Of a stretch of DNA of 64,000 nt, positions 17,380 to 26,027 are shown in pieces. A model generated the notes under the pieces. That model was not told where the DNA came from. It did no database searches and was given only the letters and a program-made list of their open reading frames with translations. Position 1 is the stretch's first letter. Each line of letters opens with the position of its first letter. The translations under genes were made by a program, and so were the position numbers. The stretch covers positions 1-64,000 of the forward strand of contig CAMAFR010000005.1 of the NCBI GenBank assembly GCA_945833835.1. The letters are read 5' to 3'. The stretch comes from an uncultured Bacteroides sp. (GTDB taxonomy: Bacteria; Bacteroidota; Bacteroidia; Bacteroidales; Bacteroidaceae).

Positions 17380-17807
17380 GCTTCGTCGTCCGTTTCGGTC
17401 GTGATGGTGCGGCTGCCGTCCGGCTGTTCCTCGATGCGTACCGTCACGGCATCTCCCGGCAGCAGTTCCTCAATCAGCTCGGGCCATTCGATGAAACACA
17501 GCGCGCCGCTGTAGAAATAGTCTTCGTAGCCCATGTCGTACACTTCGTCCAGCTTCTTGATGCGGTAGAAGTCGAAGTGGTAAATCAGTTCTCCGGTAGT
17601 GTCCGATCGGTATTCGTTGACGATGGCGAAAGTCGGCGAATTGATGACGTCCGTCACACCCAGTTCCTCGCAGACCGCTTTGATGAAGGTGGTCTTGCCG
17701 GCACCCATTTTGCCGTAGAACGCAAAGACCGTATTGTCTTCCATGGCTGCGATGAACTGGCGGGCAGCCTTATGGATGTTGTCGAGGGATGAAATCTTTA
17801 TTTCCAT
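17376..17807 (-). CDS. tsaE: tRNA threonylcarbamoyladenosine synthesis ATPase TsaE
   Basis: An ATPase that works with TsaB and TsaD to put threonylcarbamoyl on A37 of ANN-decoding tRNAs. The 143-residue protein has the Walker A motif [14 protein letters not shown] (about residue 33), [11 protein letters not shown] (switch region) and HFDFYRI, all typical of YjeE/TsaE. It ends in a poorly conserved charged tail. The Sua5/YrdC-type partner that makes the threonylcarbamoyl-AMP donor is also in this window (45265-45876). It overlaps the Imm17-like gene by ATGA. Confidence 0.95.
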   Translation of the reverse strand: MEIKISSLDNIHKAARQFIAAMEDNTVFAFYGKMGAGKTTFIKAVCEELGVTDVINSPTFAIVNEYRSDTTGELIYHFDFYRIKKLDEVYDMGYEDYFYSGALCFIEWPELIEELLPGDAVTVRIEEQPDGSRTITTETDDEA

Positions 17808-17854
17808 TATATATAATGTGCTTTAATATATCGGCAGGTTGTTTTATCTGCCTG

Positions 17855-17862
17855 CAAACTTA
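17855..17862 (-). promoter_or_regulatory. -7 element for tsaE
   Basis: TAAGTTTG on the minus strand, about 47 bases before the tsaE start. The -33 match is poor. Confidence 0.4.
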
Positions 17863-17962
17863 CGGAAAATCTTCCGAATAAACGAAGGAAACCGGAAGAA
17901 ATGGAGGATCGTCGGCATCCTGCTGACATGAAGGCCCAATATGCGCTGATGGGGGAGGAAGG

Positions 17963-18766
17963 TTATTCCCGGATGCGTTTCAGCAGTTTCGAGACGGCAT
18001 AGAGAAGGATGGACACAAAGATGATGGCGGCACCCGACGGCACTTGCAGCTGGTAGGACAGCAGCAGTCCGCCCAGACAGCTCAGGTAGCCGATGACGAC
18101 AGACAGTCCGATGATGTAGTTGAACCTGTCGGTGAACAGATTGGCGGTCATCTGGGGCAGCGTCAGCAGCGAGATGACCAGCACGATGCCCACCATGCGC
18201 AGGCAGGCCACGATGGTCAGGGCGATGAACATCATCAGCACATACTCGAATAAGACGACAGGCAGGTGTTGAGAGCGCGCGAACTCACGGTCGAAGGCTA
18301 TCGCTACGATGGGCTGGAGGAAAAGGCCGAAAAACACGAGCAGACAACCGCTCAAAATGGCCAGCAGGGCGATGTCACTGCCGGTAATGGTCAGGATATT
18401 GCCGAACAGATAGGAAGAGAGGTCGGGGGTGAATCCCGGAGCCAGAAAGCTGAAGATGATGCCTACCGCCATGCCGAAGGTCCAGAAAACGGCGATGGCG
18501 GAGTCTTCACGCATATCGCTCCGCTTGCTGAGCCATTCTACCCCGAAGGCGGACAGCACGGCAAAGACAGCAGCGGCCAGCAGGGGAGAGATACCGGTGT
18601 ACAGGCCGATGCCGATGCCTCCAAACGAGGCATGGGTAATGCCGCCGCTGATGAAGACCAGCCGGCGGGTGACGATGTAGGTCCCGATAATGCCGCAGGC
18701 GATGCTGGCCAACAGGCTGCCCAGCAGTGCGTGCTGGAAAAACGTGTAGTGAATCAGTTCGTTCAT
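17963..18766 (-). CDS. Metal ABC transporter permease (ZnuB/MntB type)
   Basis: A 267-residue membrane protein of the ABC-3 family, starting MNELIHYTFFQHALLGSLLASIACGIIGTYIVTRRLVFISGGITHASFGGIGIG. This matches ZnuB/MntB/TroC permeases that import zinc, manganese or iron. Eight or so helices can be read. The track start at 18784 is a TTG; ATG 18766 fits better. No ATPase or metal-binding protein gene is adjacent, so partners must be elsewhere. It is the last gene of the aroA-hypothetical-permease run. Confidence 0.9.
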   Translation of the reverse strand: MNELIHYTFFQHALLGSLLASIACGIIGTYIVTRRLVFISGGITHASFGGIGIGLYTGISPLLAAAVFAVLSAFGVEWLSKRSDMREDSAIAVFWTFGMAVGIIFSFLAPGFTPDLSSYLFGNILTITGSDIALLAILSGCLLVFFGLFLQPIVAIAFDREFARSQHLPVVLFEYVLMMFIALTIVACLRMVGIVLVISLLTLPQMTANLFTDRFNYIIGLSVVIGYLSCLGGLLLSYQLQVPSGAAIIFVSILLYAVSKLLKRIRE

Positions 18767-18780
18767 GGCAGGTGCTTTTG

Positions 18781-19215
18781 TCAAGGTTCGTTTTTGGCTT
18801 TGAGCCGTCGTTCGCCCACAATCATGAACAGCTCGTCTTTCAGTTCATCGGGCAGGGCGATTCCTCGCAGTTGCAGGCTCCGGCTCCATCCGGCCACTTC
18901 CTCTTCATGGGTGGTGTAGAGGATGTCCCGGAATTCTTCGATTTCGTCTTCCGTATAATCATCGGAAGCTCGCCCTTTGAAGCGGTCCAGCTCTTCGTCG
19001 TCATAATACTCTATCTGTTTGCTGACGGCGGCCAGCAGGCTTTCTTTCTCGCACACTTCGTGCTGTCCGCAGCATTCGCTGTCTACCGTGACGGTTTCAG
19101 GAGCGGCCTCCAGTTCGCCCCGCTCAATCTTTTTCCGGATGTTCCGGTTGTAGCACCAGCCGGCTGCCATGCCGAAGAGCACCACGCCTATCAGAATGAC
19201 TATCAATATGCCCAT
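18781..19215 (-). CDS. Membrane-anchored hypothetical protein
   Basis: A 144-residue protein with one N-terminal helix (MGILIVILIGVVLFGMAAGWCYNRN) and a soluble charged domain. A short DSECCGQHEVCEKE segment (about residue 46) could bind metal or form disulfides, followed by acidic helical sequence with YYDDEELDRFKGR and DYTEDEIEEFRDILYTT. I do not recognise a named family. It starts 4 bases after aroA ends and stops 14 bases before the metal permease start, so all three are probably co-transcribed. The Cys cluster beside a metal permease is suggestive only. Confidence 0.75.
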   Translation of the reverse strand: MGILIVILIGVVLFGMAAGWCYNRNIRKKIERGELEAAPETVTVDSECCGQHEVCEKESLLAAVSKQIEYYDDEELDRFKGRASDDYTEDEIEEFRDILYTTHEEEVAGWSRSLQLRGIALPDELKDELFMIVGERRLKAKNEP

Positions 19216-19219
19216 AGGT

Positions 19220-20449
19220 CTATTCCTCCGTGAGGCCGAATCCGGCCTGTTCCAGGTCGTCCCAATAGCGGGGATAGGATTTCGATACCACTTCGGGATG
19301 TCTGATCCTCAAGGATCCCAGTACGATGGCCGCCGGTGCAAAGGCCATGGCCATGCGGTGGTCTTCGTAGGTGTCAATCACGGGACAGGGGTCGGGCGCA
19401 GTGCGTTCGCCGTCCCATGACAGGATGGAGTCTTCTGCCTCGTGGAGCACATATCCCAGTTTCCGCATTTCGGCGATGAGGGCAGCTATGCGGTCGGTTT
19501 CCTTTATCTTCAGGCTTTGCAGTCCCGTGAAGCGGAAAGGAATGTCTTTCAAGGCACAGGTCACGACAAAGGTCTGTGCCATGTCCGGCTGGTGGGTGAA
19601 ATCATATTCCAACGTTCCGCCAGGCCTCTCCTTCTTTATCAAGAGTGCCCCTTCGGAGTCGAACGAGGTGGTTACGCCCAGTCGGGCAAAGAGGCCGGCG
19701 ATTTGTGCATCTCCTTGAACACTATGGGGATAGAGCCGGGGAAGTCGGATGGTGGCCTGGTCGGACAAGACAGCCATTTCATACCAGTAGGAAGCTGCGC
19801 TCCAGTCGCTTTCTATCGTGTAGGGCTTCGAGCTGTACTCCTGTCGTTGGACCTCCAGTCTGTCCGGTGCCGTCCATTGTGCCTGCACGCCGTATTCCCG
19901 CATCAGTTGCAGCGTCATGTCAATGTAGGGTCGCGATACAATGTCTCCCGTCAGGGTCAGTCGGAGTCCGTTCTCCAGCACAGGGGCAATCATCAATAAT
20001 GCCGAAATGTATTGTGAACTGACATTTCCCGGCAGGCTGATGGCATCGTTGCTGAGGTGCCGGCCGGTGATGCGCAACGGCGGGAACCCTTCGTTTTCGG
20101 CGTATTCTATGTCTGCTCCCAGCTGCCGCAAGGCATCCACCAACAGCCGGATAGGCCGTTGGCGCATCCGTTCTGTGCCGGTAATGAGATGGGTGCCCGG
20201 TGTCACGGCCAGATAGGCGGTCAGGAAACGCATGGCGGTCCCGGCAGCCATGATGTCGATGGTGGGAGGCAGGGCATCGAGGGCGCGTATCAGGACACGG
20301 GTGTCATCGCAGTCCGACAGATTGTCGGGGGTGCAGGTGCCGTGTGCCAGCGCATTGATGATGAGGGCGCGGTTGCAGATGCTCTTTGACGAAGGCAGCG
20401 TGATGGTTGCCTGCAAAGAGGAGGGCGGGGTGATTATTAGTTGCTTCAT
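19220..20449 (-). CDS. aroA: 3-phosphoshikimate 1-carboxyvinyltransferase (EPSP synthase)
   Basis: Joins shikimate-3-phosphate and PEP, the sixth step toward chorismate and aromatic amino acids. The 409-residue protein from MKQLIITPPSSLQATITLPSSKSICNRALI has the substrate motif PSSKSICNRALI. GTAMRFLTAYLA (about residue 84) replaces the NxGTAMRPL of E. coli, and ETDRIAAL and YEDHRMAMAFAP follow near the C-terminus. The sequence is shorter than the 427-residue E. coli enzyme, as usual in Bacteroidetes. The residue after GTAMR is Phe rather than Pro. ATG 20449 was chosen over the upstream alternative. Confidence 0.95.
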   Translation of the reverse strand: MKQLIITPPSSLQATITLPSSKSICNRALIINALAHGTCTPDNLSDCDDTRVLIRALDALPPTIDIMAAGTAMRFLTAYLAVTPGTHLITGTERMRQRPIRLLVDALRQLGADIEYAENEGFPPLRITGRHLSNDAISLPGNVSSQYISALLMIAPVLENGLRLTLTGDIVSRPYIDMTLQLMREYGVQAQWTAPDRLEVQRQEYSSKPYTIESDWSAASYWYEMAVLSDQATIRLPRLYPHSVQGDAQIAGLFARLGVTTSFDSEGALLIKKERPGGTLEYDFTHQPDMAQTFVVTCALKDIPFRFTGLQSLKIKETDRIAALIAEMRKLGYVLHEAEDSILSWDGERTAPDPCPVIDTYEDHRMAMAFAPAAIVLGSLRIRHPEVVSKSYPRYWDDLEQAGFGLTEE

Positions 20450-20483
20450 GCTTGCATCAGTCATTGGTTCGATGATTCGGGCA

Positions 20484-20491
20484 CAAAGATA
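20484..20491 (-). promoter_or_regulatory. -7 element for aroA operon
   Basis: TATCTTTG on the minus strand, 34 bases before the aroA start. No good -33 element is visible. Confidence 0.5.
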
Positions 20492-20609
20492 GAAAGAACT
20501 TGGTAAAGAACATGAAGAATCGCCGATGAAATAAACAGCCCTAAGTGGTTTGAAATTGACGGAAATTCCGGTATATTTCCGGAATCCAGAATCTTAATAA
20601 CAAATTATT

Positions 20610-20913
20610 ATGGCAACTGTAAAAGTAAAGTTTCGTCCTTCGGTACAGGAGGACAAGGAGGGACGTTTGTTCTTCAGAGTGATTCATCATCGGGTAGCCA
20701 GACAGATAAAGTCGGAGCTGACCTTAAAGAATTCCGAATGGAACAGTCGGCAGGCTACGATAGTGTGGCCCGATGATTCGGAACGGAAAAATTATGGTCA
20801 TCAGCGAGGGTATGGGGCATGACAACGAGTCGACAACCCGCATCTATCTGGCTTCCATTGATGCTGTTGAGGTAGACAATGCCAATCGTCAGATTCTGGA
20901 TGAACTCGAATAA
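20610..20913 (+). pseudogene. Tyrosine recombinase (integrase) remnant with internal deletion
   Basis: The first part (20610 onward) encodes MATVKVKFRPSVQEDKEGRL...VIHHRVARQIKSEL, the arm-DNA-binding N-terminus of Bacteroides-type tyrosine integrases. From about 20794 a different frame encodes VISEGMGHDNESTTRIYLASIDAVEVDNANRQILDELE and then stops, which is the C-terminus of the same family, with the GH of the active site and the catalytic Tyr of RIYL. The central 200 or more residues (core-binding domain and the Arg/Lys catalytic residues) are missing and the junction is out of frame. It is therefore a decayed gene. The 70-residue ORF in the track is only its front half. Confidence 0.85.
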
Positions 20914-21039
20914 ACCGGCCTTTTGAGTGAGAGGCTGATAGAACGAGGGTGTATCTTGTTTTGGATGCATCCTCTTTTTCGGGATTGGCCGTTCCTTCTT
21001 CCGGCGACTGCCCGCTTAAAAAAATGCAAAGAAGTGTGC

Positions 21040-21066
21040 TTGTTTACAATAGAATGTTTACTTTTG
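21040..21066 (+). promoter_or_regulatory. Promoter for the LptD-like gene
   Basis: TTG (21040-21042), 16 bases, then TACTTTTG (21059-21066). The -7 element is a full match; spacing is a little short. ATG 21094 is 27 bases downstream. Confidence 0.6.
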
Positions 21067-21093
21067 CAGCTCATTGAGTAAATAGTTGGATGA

Positions 21094-23787
21094 ATGACAC
21101 CGTTTGGAAACTCTACATACACATTGCCGATTCTGTTCATGACATTTCTATTGTCGTCTTTCTATGCCGAGGCGCAGCGTGCCCGTGGCAGGAGGGCACA
21201 GCGTCCGATGACAGAATTTGCCGATTCGGTGCCTGCTGCGGATACAGTCTCGTCTGACTCTGTGCAGAAGAAGCAGCCTTTGGACGCGCCGGTCGTGTAT
21301 GAGGCTTCCGACTCCATTGTCTTTACGAAAGGAGGATTCGCCCATCTGTATGGTAACGGTAAGGTGAATTACCAGAAAATAGAGCTGACATCGGCCATCA
21401 TCACCATGAACATGGACAGCAGCGTTGTCTATGCGCGGGGAGTGGAGGATTCTGCCGGTGTGGCGTCTGGCACACCGGTGTTCAAGGAAGGAGACACTCC
21501 TTATGAGTCCCACTCGATGCGCTATAATTTCAAGTCGAAAAAAGGGTTTATCAGCAATATCACCACCCAGCAGGGAGAAGGGTATGTCACCAGTATGGAA
21601 GCCAAGAAGAACGCCGATGACGAGATTTATATGCGTCAGGGGCGTTATACCACCTGTGACAACCACGAACATCCCCACTTTTATCTGAAGATGTCGGTGG
21701 CCAAGGTGCGCCCCCAGAAGAATGCCGTGTTCGGTCCGGCGCAGCTGGTGGTGGAAGATGTGCCGTTGCCCATCGCTGTGCCCTTCGGCTTTTTCCCTTT
21801 CAGCAGCAGTTATTCGTCGGGGTTCATCATGCCGACCTACGGCGACGAGATGAACCGTGGGTTCTACCTTCGTGACGGAGGCTATTATTTTGCCATCAGT
21901 GACCGGATGGACCTGAAGCTGTTGGGCGAAATCTACACGAAGGGTTCGTGGGGATTGTCGGCCGCCTCCAACTACACCAAGCGCTACCGGTACAGCGGCA
22001 GTTTCAATGCCAGTTATCTGGTGACGAAGACCGGCGAGAAGAATATGCCCGACTATGCCGTGTCGAAGGACTTCCGTATCCAGTGGAGCCACCGGCAGGA
22101 TGCCAAGGCCAATCCCAACAGTACGTTCTCGGCCAGTGTGAACTTCGCGACCAGCAGCTATGACAAATCGAGCCTCAGCACGCTCTACAATCCCAGTTCG
22201 TACAGTAACAACACCAAGGCGTCCAGCGTCAGCTATTCGCGCAATTTCCCCAGCATCGGTCTGAATATATCGGGGACGTTCAATATCACGCAGAACACGA
22301 AAGACTCGTCCATCAACATGACCTTGCCCGATTTGAACGTGGCGTTGAACCGCCTCTATCCGTTCAAGAAAAAGAATTCGTCGGGCGGCCATTGGTATGA
22401 GAAAATCTCCTTGCAATATACCGGTGCCATGACCAACTCGGTGAATACCAAGGACAACCTGCTTTTCAAGACACCGATGAAGCAGTGGCGGTCGGGCATG
22501 AAGCATTATATCCCGGTCGAAGGAAACTTCACGTTGTTCAACTACATCAACATCTCGCCCTCGTTCAACTATACCGAACGCTGGTACACGAAGAAGGTGA
22601 TGCAGAGTTATGATGAGGCACGCCGGCAGGTGGTGCGCGACACCATCAGCGGATTCAACCGCCTGTCAGAGTATAACATGGCCGTGTCGGTCACCACCAA
22701 GCTGTATGGTATGTACAAGCCGCTGTTCATGAAAAGCAAGGAAATCCAGATTCGTCACGTCGTGACCCCCACGGTGAGCTATACTTATACGCCCGACTGT
22801 GGCTCGCGCTACTACGAGGCATATACTTATACGGACGAGGACGGCAATGTGCGCATGACGGAGTATTCGCCTTATTCCGACGGTCCGTATGGCGTGCCGG
22901 GCAAGGGAGTGTCACAAAACGTCAGCTTCAATCTGAAGAACAATCTGGAAATGAAGATGAAATCGGACAAGGATACCACGGGGTACAAGAAAATCAGTCT
23001 GATAGATGATTTGAGTGGTACGCTGTCGTATGACATCGCCCGCAAGCGGTGGAGCAACCTGACGATGAACGCCCGATTGAAGCTGACCAAATCTTATACG
23101 TTCAACATGGCCGCCACGTTTGCCACGTATGCCTATAAGTTTGACGAGAACGGCAATGTGGTGGAAGGCGACCGGACGGAATGGTCGTATGGCCGTTTCG
23201 GACGTTTCCAGGGATACAGCGGCTCGTTCTCGTACACCTTGAATAATGATACGTTCAAGAAACTGTTTGGCAAGGGGGACGGAAAGGAGAAGGACAAGCC
23301 GAATAACCAGGAACCGGACGATGTGGAGGACGAGGACCTGGAAGAAAAAGAAGAAGACAAGGCGCACATCCGCAAGAAAGAGGATGCCAAGATTTCTTCG
23401 GACGGTTATTTGGCCTTCAAGATGCCGTGGACCCTGAGCCTGAGCTACAGTTACAGCATCAGCGAAGACCGGACGAAACCCATCAACATCAAGAATATGC
23501 GCTATCCGTATAAACTGACCCATTCGCTGAACGCTTCGGGAAATGTGAAGCTGGGCAGCCGGTGGAATGTGACCTACTCCAGCGGATACGACTTTACCAA
23601 CAAGAAGATTTCCATGACCACCCTGAACATCACGCGCGACCTGCATTGTTTCAACATGAGCTGCGGACTGGTGTTCGGACCGTTCACTTCCTATAATTTC
23701 TCCATCCGGGCCAACTCACAGATGCTGACCGATGCCCTGAAGTGGGACCAGCGGAGCAATACCGGCAGTGCGGTGACGTGGTATTGA
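21094..23787 (+). CDS. Putative LPS-assembly outer membrane protein (OstA/LptD-like)
   Basis: An 897-residue predicted outer-membrane beta-barrel. An N-terminal signal (ILFMTFLLSSFYAEAQ) leads to a Ser/Arg-rich linker. An OstA-like beta-jellyroll region (FTKGGFAHLYGNGKVNYQKIELTSAIITMNMDSS) follows, then a long barrel with alternating aromatic residues and repeated YSxS/NxS strands. It contains the LptD-type segment VVEDVPLPIAVPFGFFPF. A charged, acidic loop (about residues 728-770, EKDKPNNQEPDDVEDEDLEEKEEDK) interrupts the barrel near the end. LptD inserts lipopolysaccharide into the outer leaflet; Bacteroides make related lipids, so this role is likely. The C-terminus ends in aromatic Trp-Tyr. 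Confidence 0.85.
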   Translation: MTPFGNSTYTLPILFMTFLLSSFYAEAQRARGRRAQRPMTEFADSVPAADTVSSDSVQKKQPLDAPVVYEASDSIVFTKGGFAHLYGNGKVNYQKIELTSAIITMNMDSSVVYARGVEDSAGVASGTPVFKEGDTPYESHSMRYNFKSKKGFISNITTQQGEGYVTSMEAKKNADDEIYMRQGRYTTCDNHEHPHFYLKMSVAKVRPQKNAVFGPAQLVVEDVPLPIAVPFGFFPFSSSYSSGFIMPTYGDEMNRGFYLRDGGYYFAISDRMDLKLLGEIYTKGSWGLSAASNYTKRYRYSGSFNASYLVTKTGEKNMPDYAVSKDFRIQWSHRQDAKANPNSTFSASVNFATSSYDKSSLSTLYNPSSYSNNTKASSVSYSRNFPSIGLNISGTFNITQNTKDSSINMTLPDLNVALNRLYPFKKKNSSGGHWYEKISLQYTGAMTNSVNTKDNLLFKTPMKQWRSGMKHYIPVEGNFTLFNYINISPSFNYTERWYTKKVMQSYDEARRQVVRDTISGFNRLSEYNMAVSVTTKLYGMYKPLFMKSKEIQIRHVVTPTVSYTYTPDCGSRYYEAYTYTDEDGNVRMTEYSPYSDGPYGVPGKGVSQNVSFNLKNNLEMKMKSDKDTTGYKKISLIDDLSGTLSYDIARKRWSNLTMNARLKLTKSYTFNMAATFATYAYKFDENGNVVEGDRTEWSYGRFGRFQGYSGSFSYTLNNDTFKKLFGKGDGKEKDKPNNQEPDDVEDEDLEEKEEDKAHIRKKEDAKISSDGYLAFKMPWTLSLSYSYSISEDRTKPINIKNMRYPYKLTHSLNASGNVKLGSRWNVTYSSGYDFTNKKISMTTLNITRDLHCFNMSCGLVFGPFTSYNFSIRANSQMLTDALKWDQRSNTGSAVTWY

Positions 23788-23827
23788 TGCCCGATGCGGC
23801 TACTGACAACCCTAATGAAGCATAACG

Positions 23828-24490
23828 ATGAATGTTCAGATAGAAGAAAGCTGGAAGCAGGTATTGGCTCCCGAATTTGAGAAAGACTACTTTGTGCGGC
23901 TGACGGACTTCGTGCGTCAGGAGTATCGTGTGACGACTGTTTATCCTCCTGGAAGGTTGATATTCAACGCCTTCAACCTTTGCCCGTTCGAGCAGGTGAA
24001 GGTGGTGATCATCGGTCAGGACCCTTATCACGGACCGGGACAGGCACACGGCTTGTGCTTCTCAGTGAACGATGGAGTGCCGTTTCCGCCGTCGTTGCAG
24101 AATATCTTTAAGGAAGTGCACGACGATACCGGCGCGCCGGTTCCGCCGACCGGCAACCTGACCCGTTGGGCGGAGCAAGGTGTGCTGATGCTGAACGCCA
24201 CGCTGACAGTCCGTGCCCATAGCGCAGGCTCGCATCAGCGTCAGGGCTGGGAAGAGTTTACCGACGCCGCCATCCGTGCCTTGGCCGGGCGGCGTGAACA
24301 CCTGGTGTTCATCCTATGGGGGGCGTATGCCCAGAAGAAGGGGGCTTTTATCGACCGTAACCGTCATCTGGTGCTGACGTCGGTCCATCCTTCGCCCTTA
24401 TCGGCCTATCATGGCTTTTTCGGCAACCATCATTTCAGTCAGGCCAATGCCTATCTGCAGGCGCATGGCCGAGAGCCCATCCGCTGGTAG
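23828..24490 (+). CDS. ung: Uracil-DNA glycosylase, family 1
   Basis: Removes uracil from DNA to start base-excision repair. The 220-residue protein has the water-activating loop GQDPYHGPGQAHGLCFSV (about residue 63, catalytic Asp in GQDPYH). It also has LLNATLTVRAHSAGSHQ and the DNA-intercalating loop VHPSPLSAYHGFFG (about 183). All key residues of family 1 are visible. It follows the LptD-like gene by 40 bases and converges on asnA. It is probably constitutive housekeeping. Confidence 0.95.
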   Translation: MNVQIEESWKQVLAPEFEKDYFVRLTDFVRQEYRVTTVYPPGRLIFNAFNLCPFEQVKVVIIGQDPYHGPGQAHGLCFSVNDGVPFPPSLQNIFKEVHDDTGAPVPPTGNLTRWAEQGVLMLNATLTVRAHSAGSHQRQGWEEFTDAAIRALAGRREHLVFILWGAYAQKKGAFIDRNRHLVLTSVHPSPLSAYHGFFGNHHFSQANAYLQAHGREPIRW

Positions 24491-24531
24491 TCGGGCAGGG
24501 GACCTCCGGTGGCCGGGGTATCCATAAAATG

Positions 24532-24574
24532 AGAGTGTGCCAAGAAGCTCCGGTCGGGGCCTTTGGCACACTCT
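24532..24574. terminator. Hairpin terminator between ung and asnA
   Basis: AGAGTGTGCCAA pairs perfectly with TTGGCACACTCT over 12 bases with a 19-base loop. It lies between two convergent genes and would serve both. Confidence 0.7.
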
Positions 24575-24611
24575 TGTCATTATAATAATGAATGATGCTG
24601 TCTGTGTTCCG

Positions 24612-25652
24612 TCAGATGAGCTGCATGCCCAGGCTGGCGCATTCCTGGCGCATGTCCTCGGGCCAGATGCTGGCTTGGATTTCGCCGATGTGGGCCTTCT
24701 TCAGATAGAGCATACACAGGCGTGACTGACCGATACCTCCACCGATGCTCAGCGGCAGCGAGCCTTCGAGCAGCCGGCGGTGGAAGTACAGTTGGGTACG
24801 TTCTTGCTTGCCGGTCATCTCCAGCTGTCGCAGCATGGCCTCCTTGTCTACGCGGATACCCATGGAAGAGAGCTCCATGGCACGTCCCAGCACATGGTTC
24901 CATACCAGCAGGTCGCCGTTCAGTCCTGCCAGGCCGGTCTGCGGGTCTATGGTAGTATAGTCGTCATAGTCGGGGGCGCGCAGGTCGTGCGGCTTTCCGT
25001 CGCTCAGTTGTCCGCCGATGCCGATGATGAACACGCTGCCATATTGTTCGGTAATCAGGTTCTCGCGTTCCTTCGGGGTCTTGTCGGGATACCTGTCCAG
25101 CAGCTCCTGCGCATGGATGAAGTGGATGTCGTGGGCCATGAACGGTGTGAGCTGCGGATACGATTCGCAAATCATGTATTCTGTGCGTCGCATGGCGGCG
25201 TAGATACGGGTGACGATGTTCTTGAGGAATGTCACATTGCGCTGTTCGGGGGTGATGACCCGCTCCCAGTCCCACTGGTCCACGTAAAGGGAGTGCAGGT
25301 TGCCCAGCTCTTCATCGGCACGGATGGCGTTCATGTCTGTATAGATGCCGAATCCCGGAGCGATGTGGTAGTCGGCCAAGGTGACCCGTTTCCATTTGGC
25401 CAACGAGTGTACCACTTCGGCCTGTTGTTCGCCCAGGTCCTTGATGGGGAACGACACGGGCCGTTCCACACCGTTCAGATCATCGTTGATACCCATCCCT
25501 TTCAATACGAACAGCGGGGCGGTGACACGCCGCAGACGGAGCTCGGATGACAGGTTCTGCTGGAAGAAATCCTTTATCTGCTTGATGCCCAACTCGGTCT
25601 GTTTCATGTCGAGCAACGGTTGGTAGCTGGCAGGTTTTATTAGATAACTCAT
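24612..25652 (-). CDS. asnA: Aspartate--ammonia ligase (asparagine synthetase A)
   Basis: Makes asparagine from aspartate, ammonia and ATP. The 346-residue protein is a class II aminoacyl-tRNA-synthetase-like enzyme. It begins MSYLIKPASYQPLLDMKQTELGIKQIKDFFQ and carries VTAPLFVLKGMGINDDLNGVERPV. The DQWDWE segment (about residue 120) and PLSIGGGIGQSRLCMLYL near the C-terminus (ATP-binding motif 3) also fit. Its length matches E. coli AsnA. It has its own promoter-like element and is the only gene in its unit. Confidence 0.95.
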   Translation of the reverse strand: MSYLIKPASYQPLLDMKQTELGIKQIKDFFQQNLSSELRLRRVTAPLFVLKGMGINDDLNGVERPVSFPIKDLGEQQAEVVHSLAKWKRVTLADYHIAPGFGIYTDMNAIRADEELGNLHSLYVDQWDWERVITPEQRNVTFLKNIVTRIYAAMRRTEYMICESYPQLTPFMAHDIHFIHAQELLDRYPDKTPKERENLITEQYGSVFIIGIGGQLSDGKPHDLRAPDYDDYTTIDPQTGLAGLNGDLLVWNHVLGRAMELSSMGIRVDKEAMLRQLEMTGKQERTQLYFHRRLLEGSLPLSIGGGIGQSRLCMLYLKKAHIGEIQASIWPEDMRQECASLGMQLI

Positions 25653-25690
25653 GTCTGTTTTTCTTAGTTGGTTTATTATAAATGCGTCGG

Positions 25691-25720
25691 CAAAGATAGG
25701 TATATTTTGTTATTGTGCAA
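25691..25720 (-). promoter_or_regulatory. Promoter for asnA
   Basis: On the minus strand TTG (25720-25718), 19 bases, then TATCTTTG (25698-25691). The asnA start is 39 bases downstream. Confidence 0.65.
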
Positions 25721-25836
25721 TATATTCTCCTTGAAATATTATCAAAATGTATCTTCTGTTCCTGCTATTGTGTGATATTTGATAGTAAGAGTAAGAGGGC
25801 TTTGCAGAAAAAGAACAAAAAAACTTCGAAACTTAT

Positions 25837-25867
25837 TTTGAGGTAATGCAGATAAATTGTACTTTTG
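25837..25867 (+). promoter_or_regulatory. Consensus promoter for tRNA-Arg
   Basis: TTTG (25837-25840), 19 bases, TACTTTTG (25860-25867), an exact match to the Bacteroides consensus. The tRNA starts 19 bases later. Confidence 0.8.
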
Positions 25868-25885
25868 CACTGCATTTAAAAACAG

Positions 25886-25957
25886 GCACCTATAGTTCAA
25901 TGGATAGAATATCGGATTCCGGTTCCGACGATTGGGGTTCGACTCCCCATGGGTGTA
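25886..25957 (+). tRNA. tRNA-Arg (CCG anticodon)
   Basis: Cloverleaf folds by eye: acceptor GCACCTA/TGGGTGT, D stem GTTC/GAAT, anticodon stem TCGGA/TCCGA with loop TTCCGGT (anticodon CCG at 25919-25921), T arm GGGGTTCGACTCCCC. The discriminator is A and CCA is not encoded. It reads CGG codons, which inosine-containing tRNA-Arg(ICG) made by TadA cannot read. Confidence 0.95.
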
Positions 25958-25974
25958 CTACTTGTTGTTACAGG

Positions 25975-26013
25975 ACAGAGGCTTCTCAAAACGTGTGTTT
26001 GTGAAGCCTCTGT
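25975..26013 (+). terminator. Hairpin terminator after tRNA-Arg
   Basis: ACAGAGGCTTC pairs with GAAGCCTCTGT (11 bp) around a 17-base loop, followed by TCCTATT. It separates the tRNA from cutC, whose ATG begins 15 bases later. Confidence 0.7.
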
Positions 26014-26027
26014 TCCTATTAAAACCT

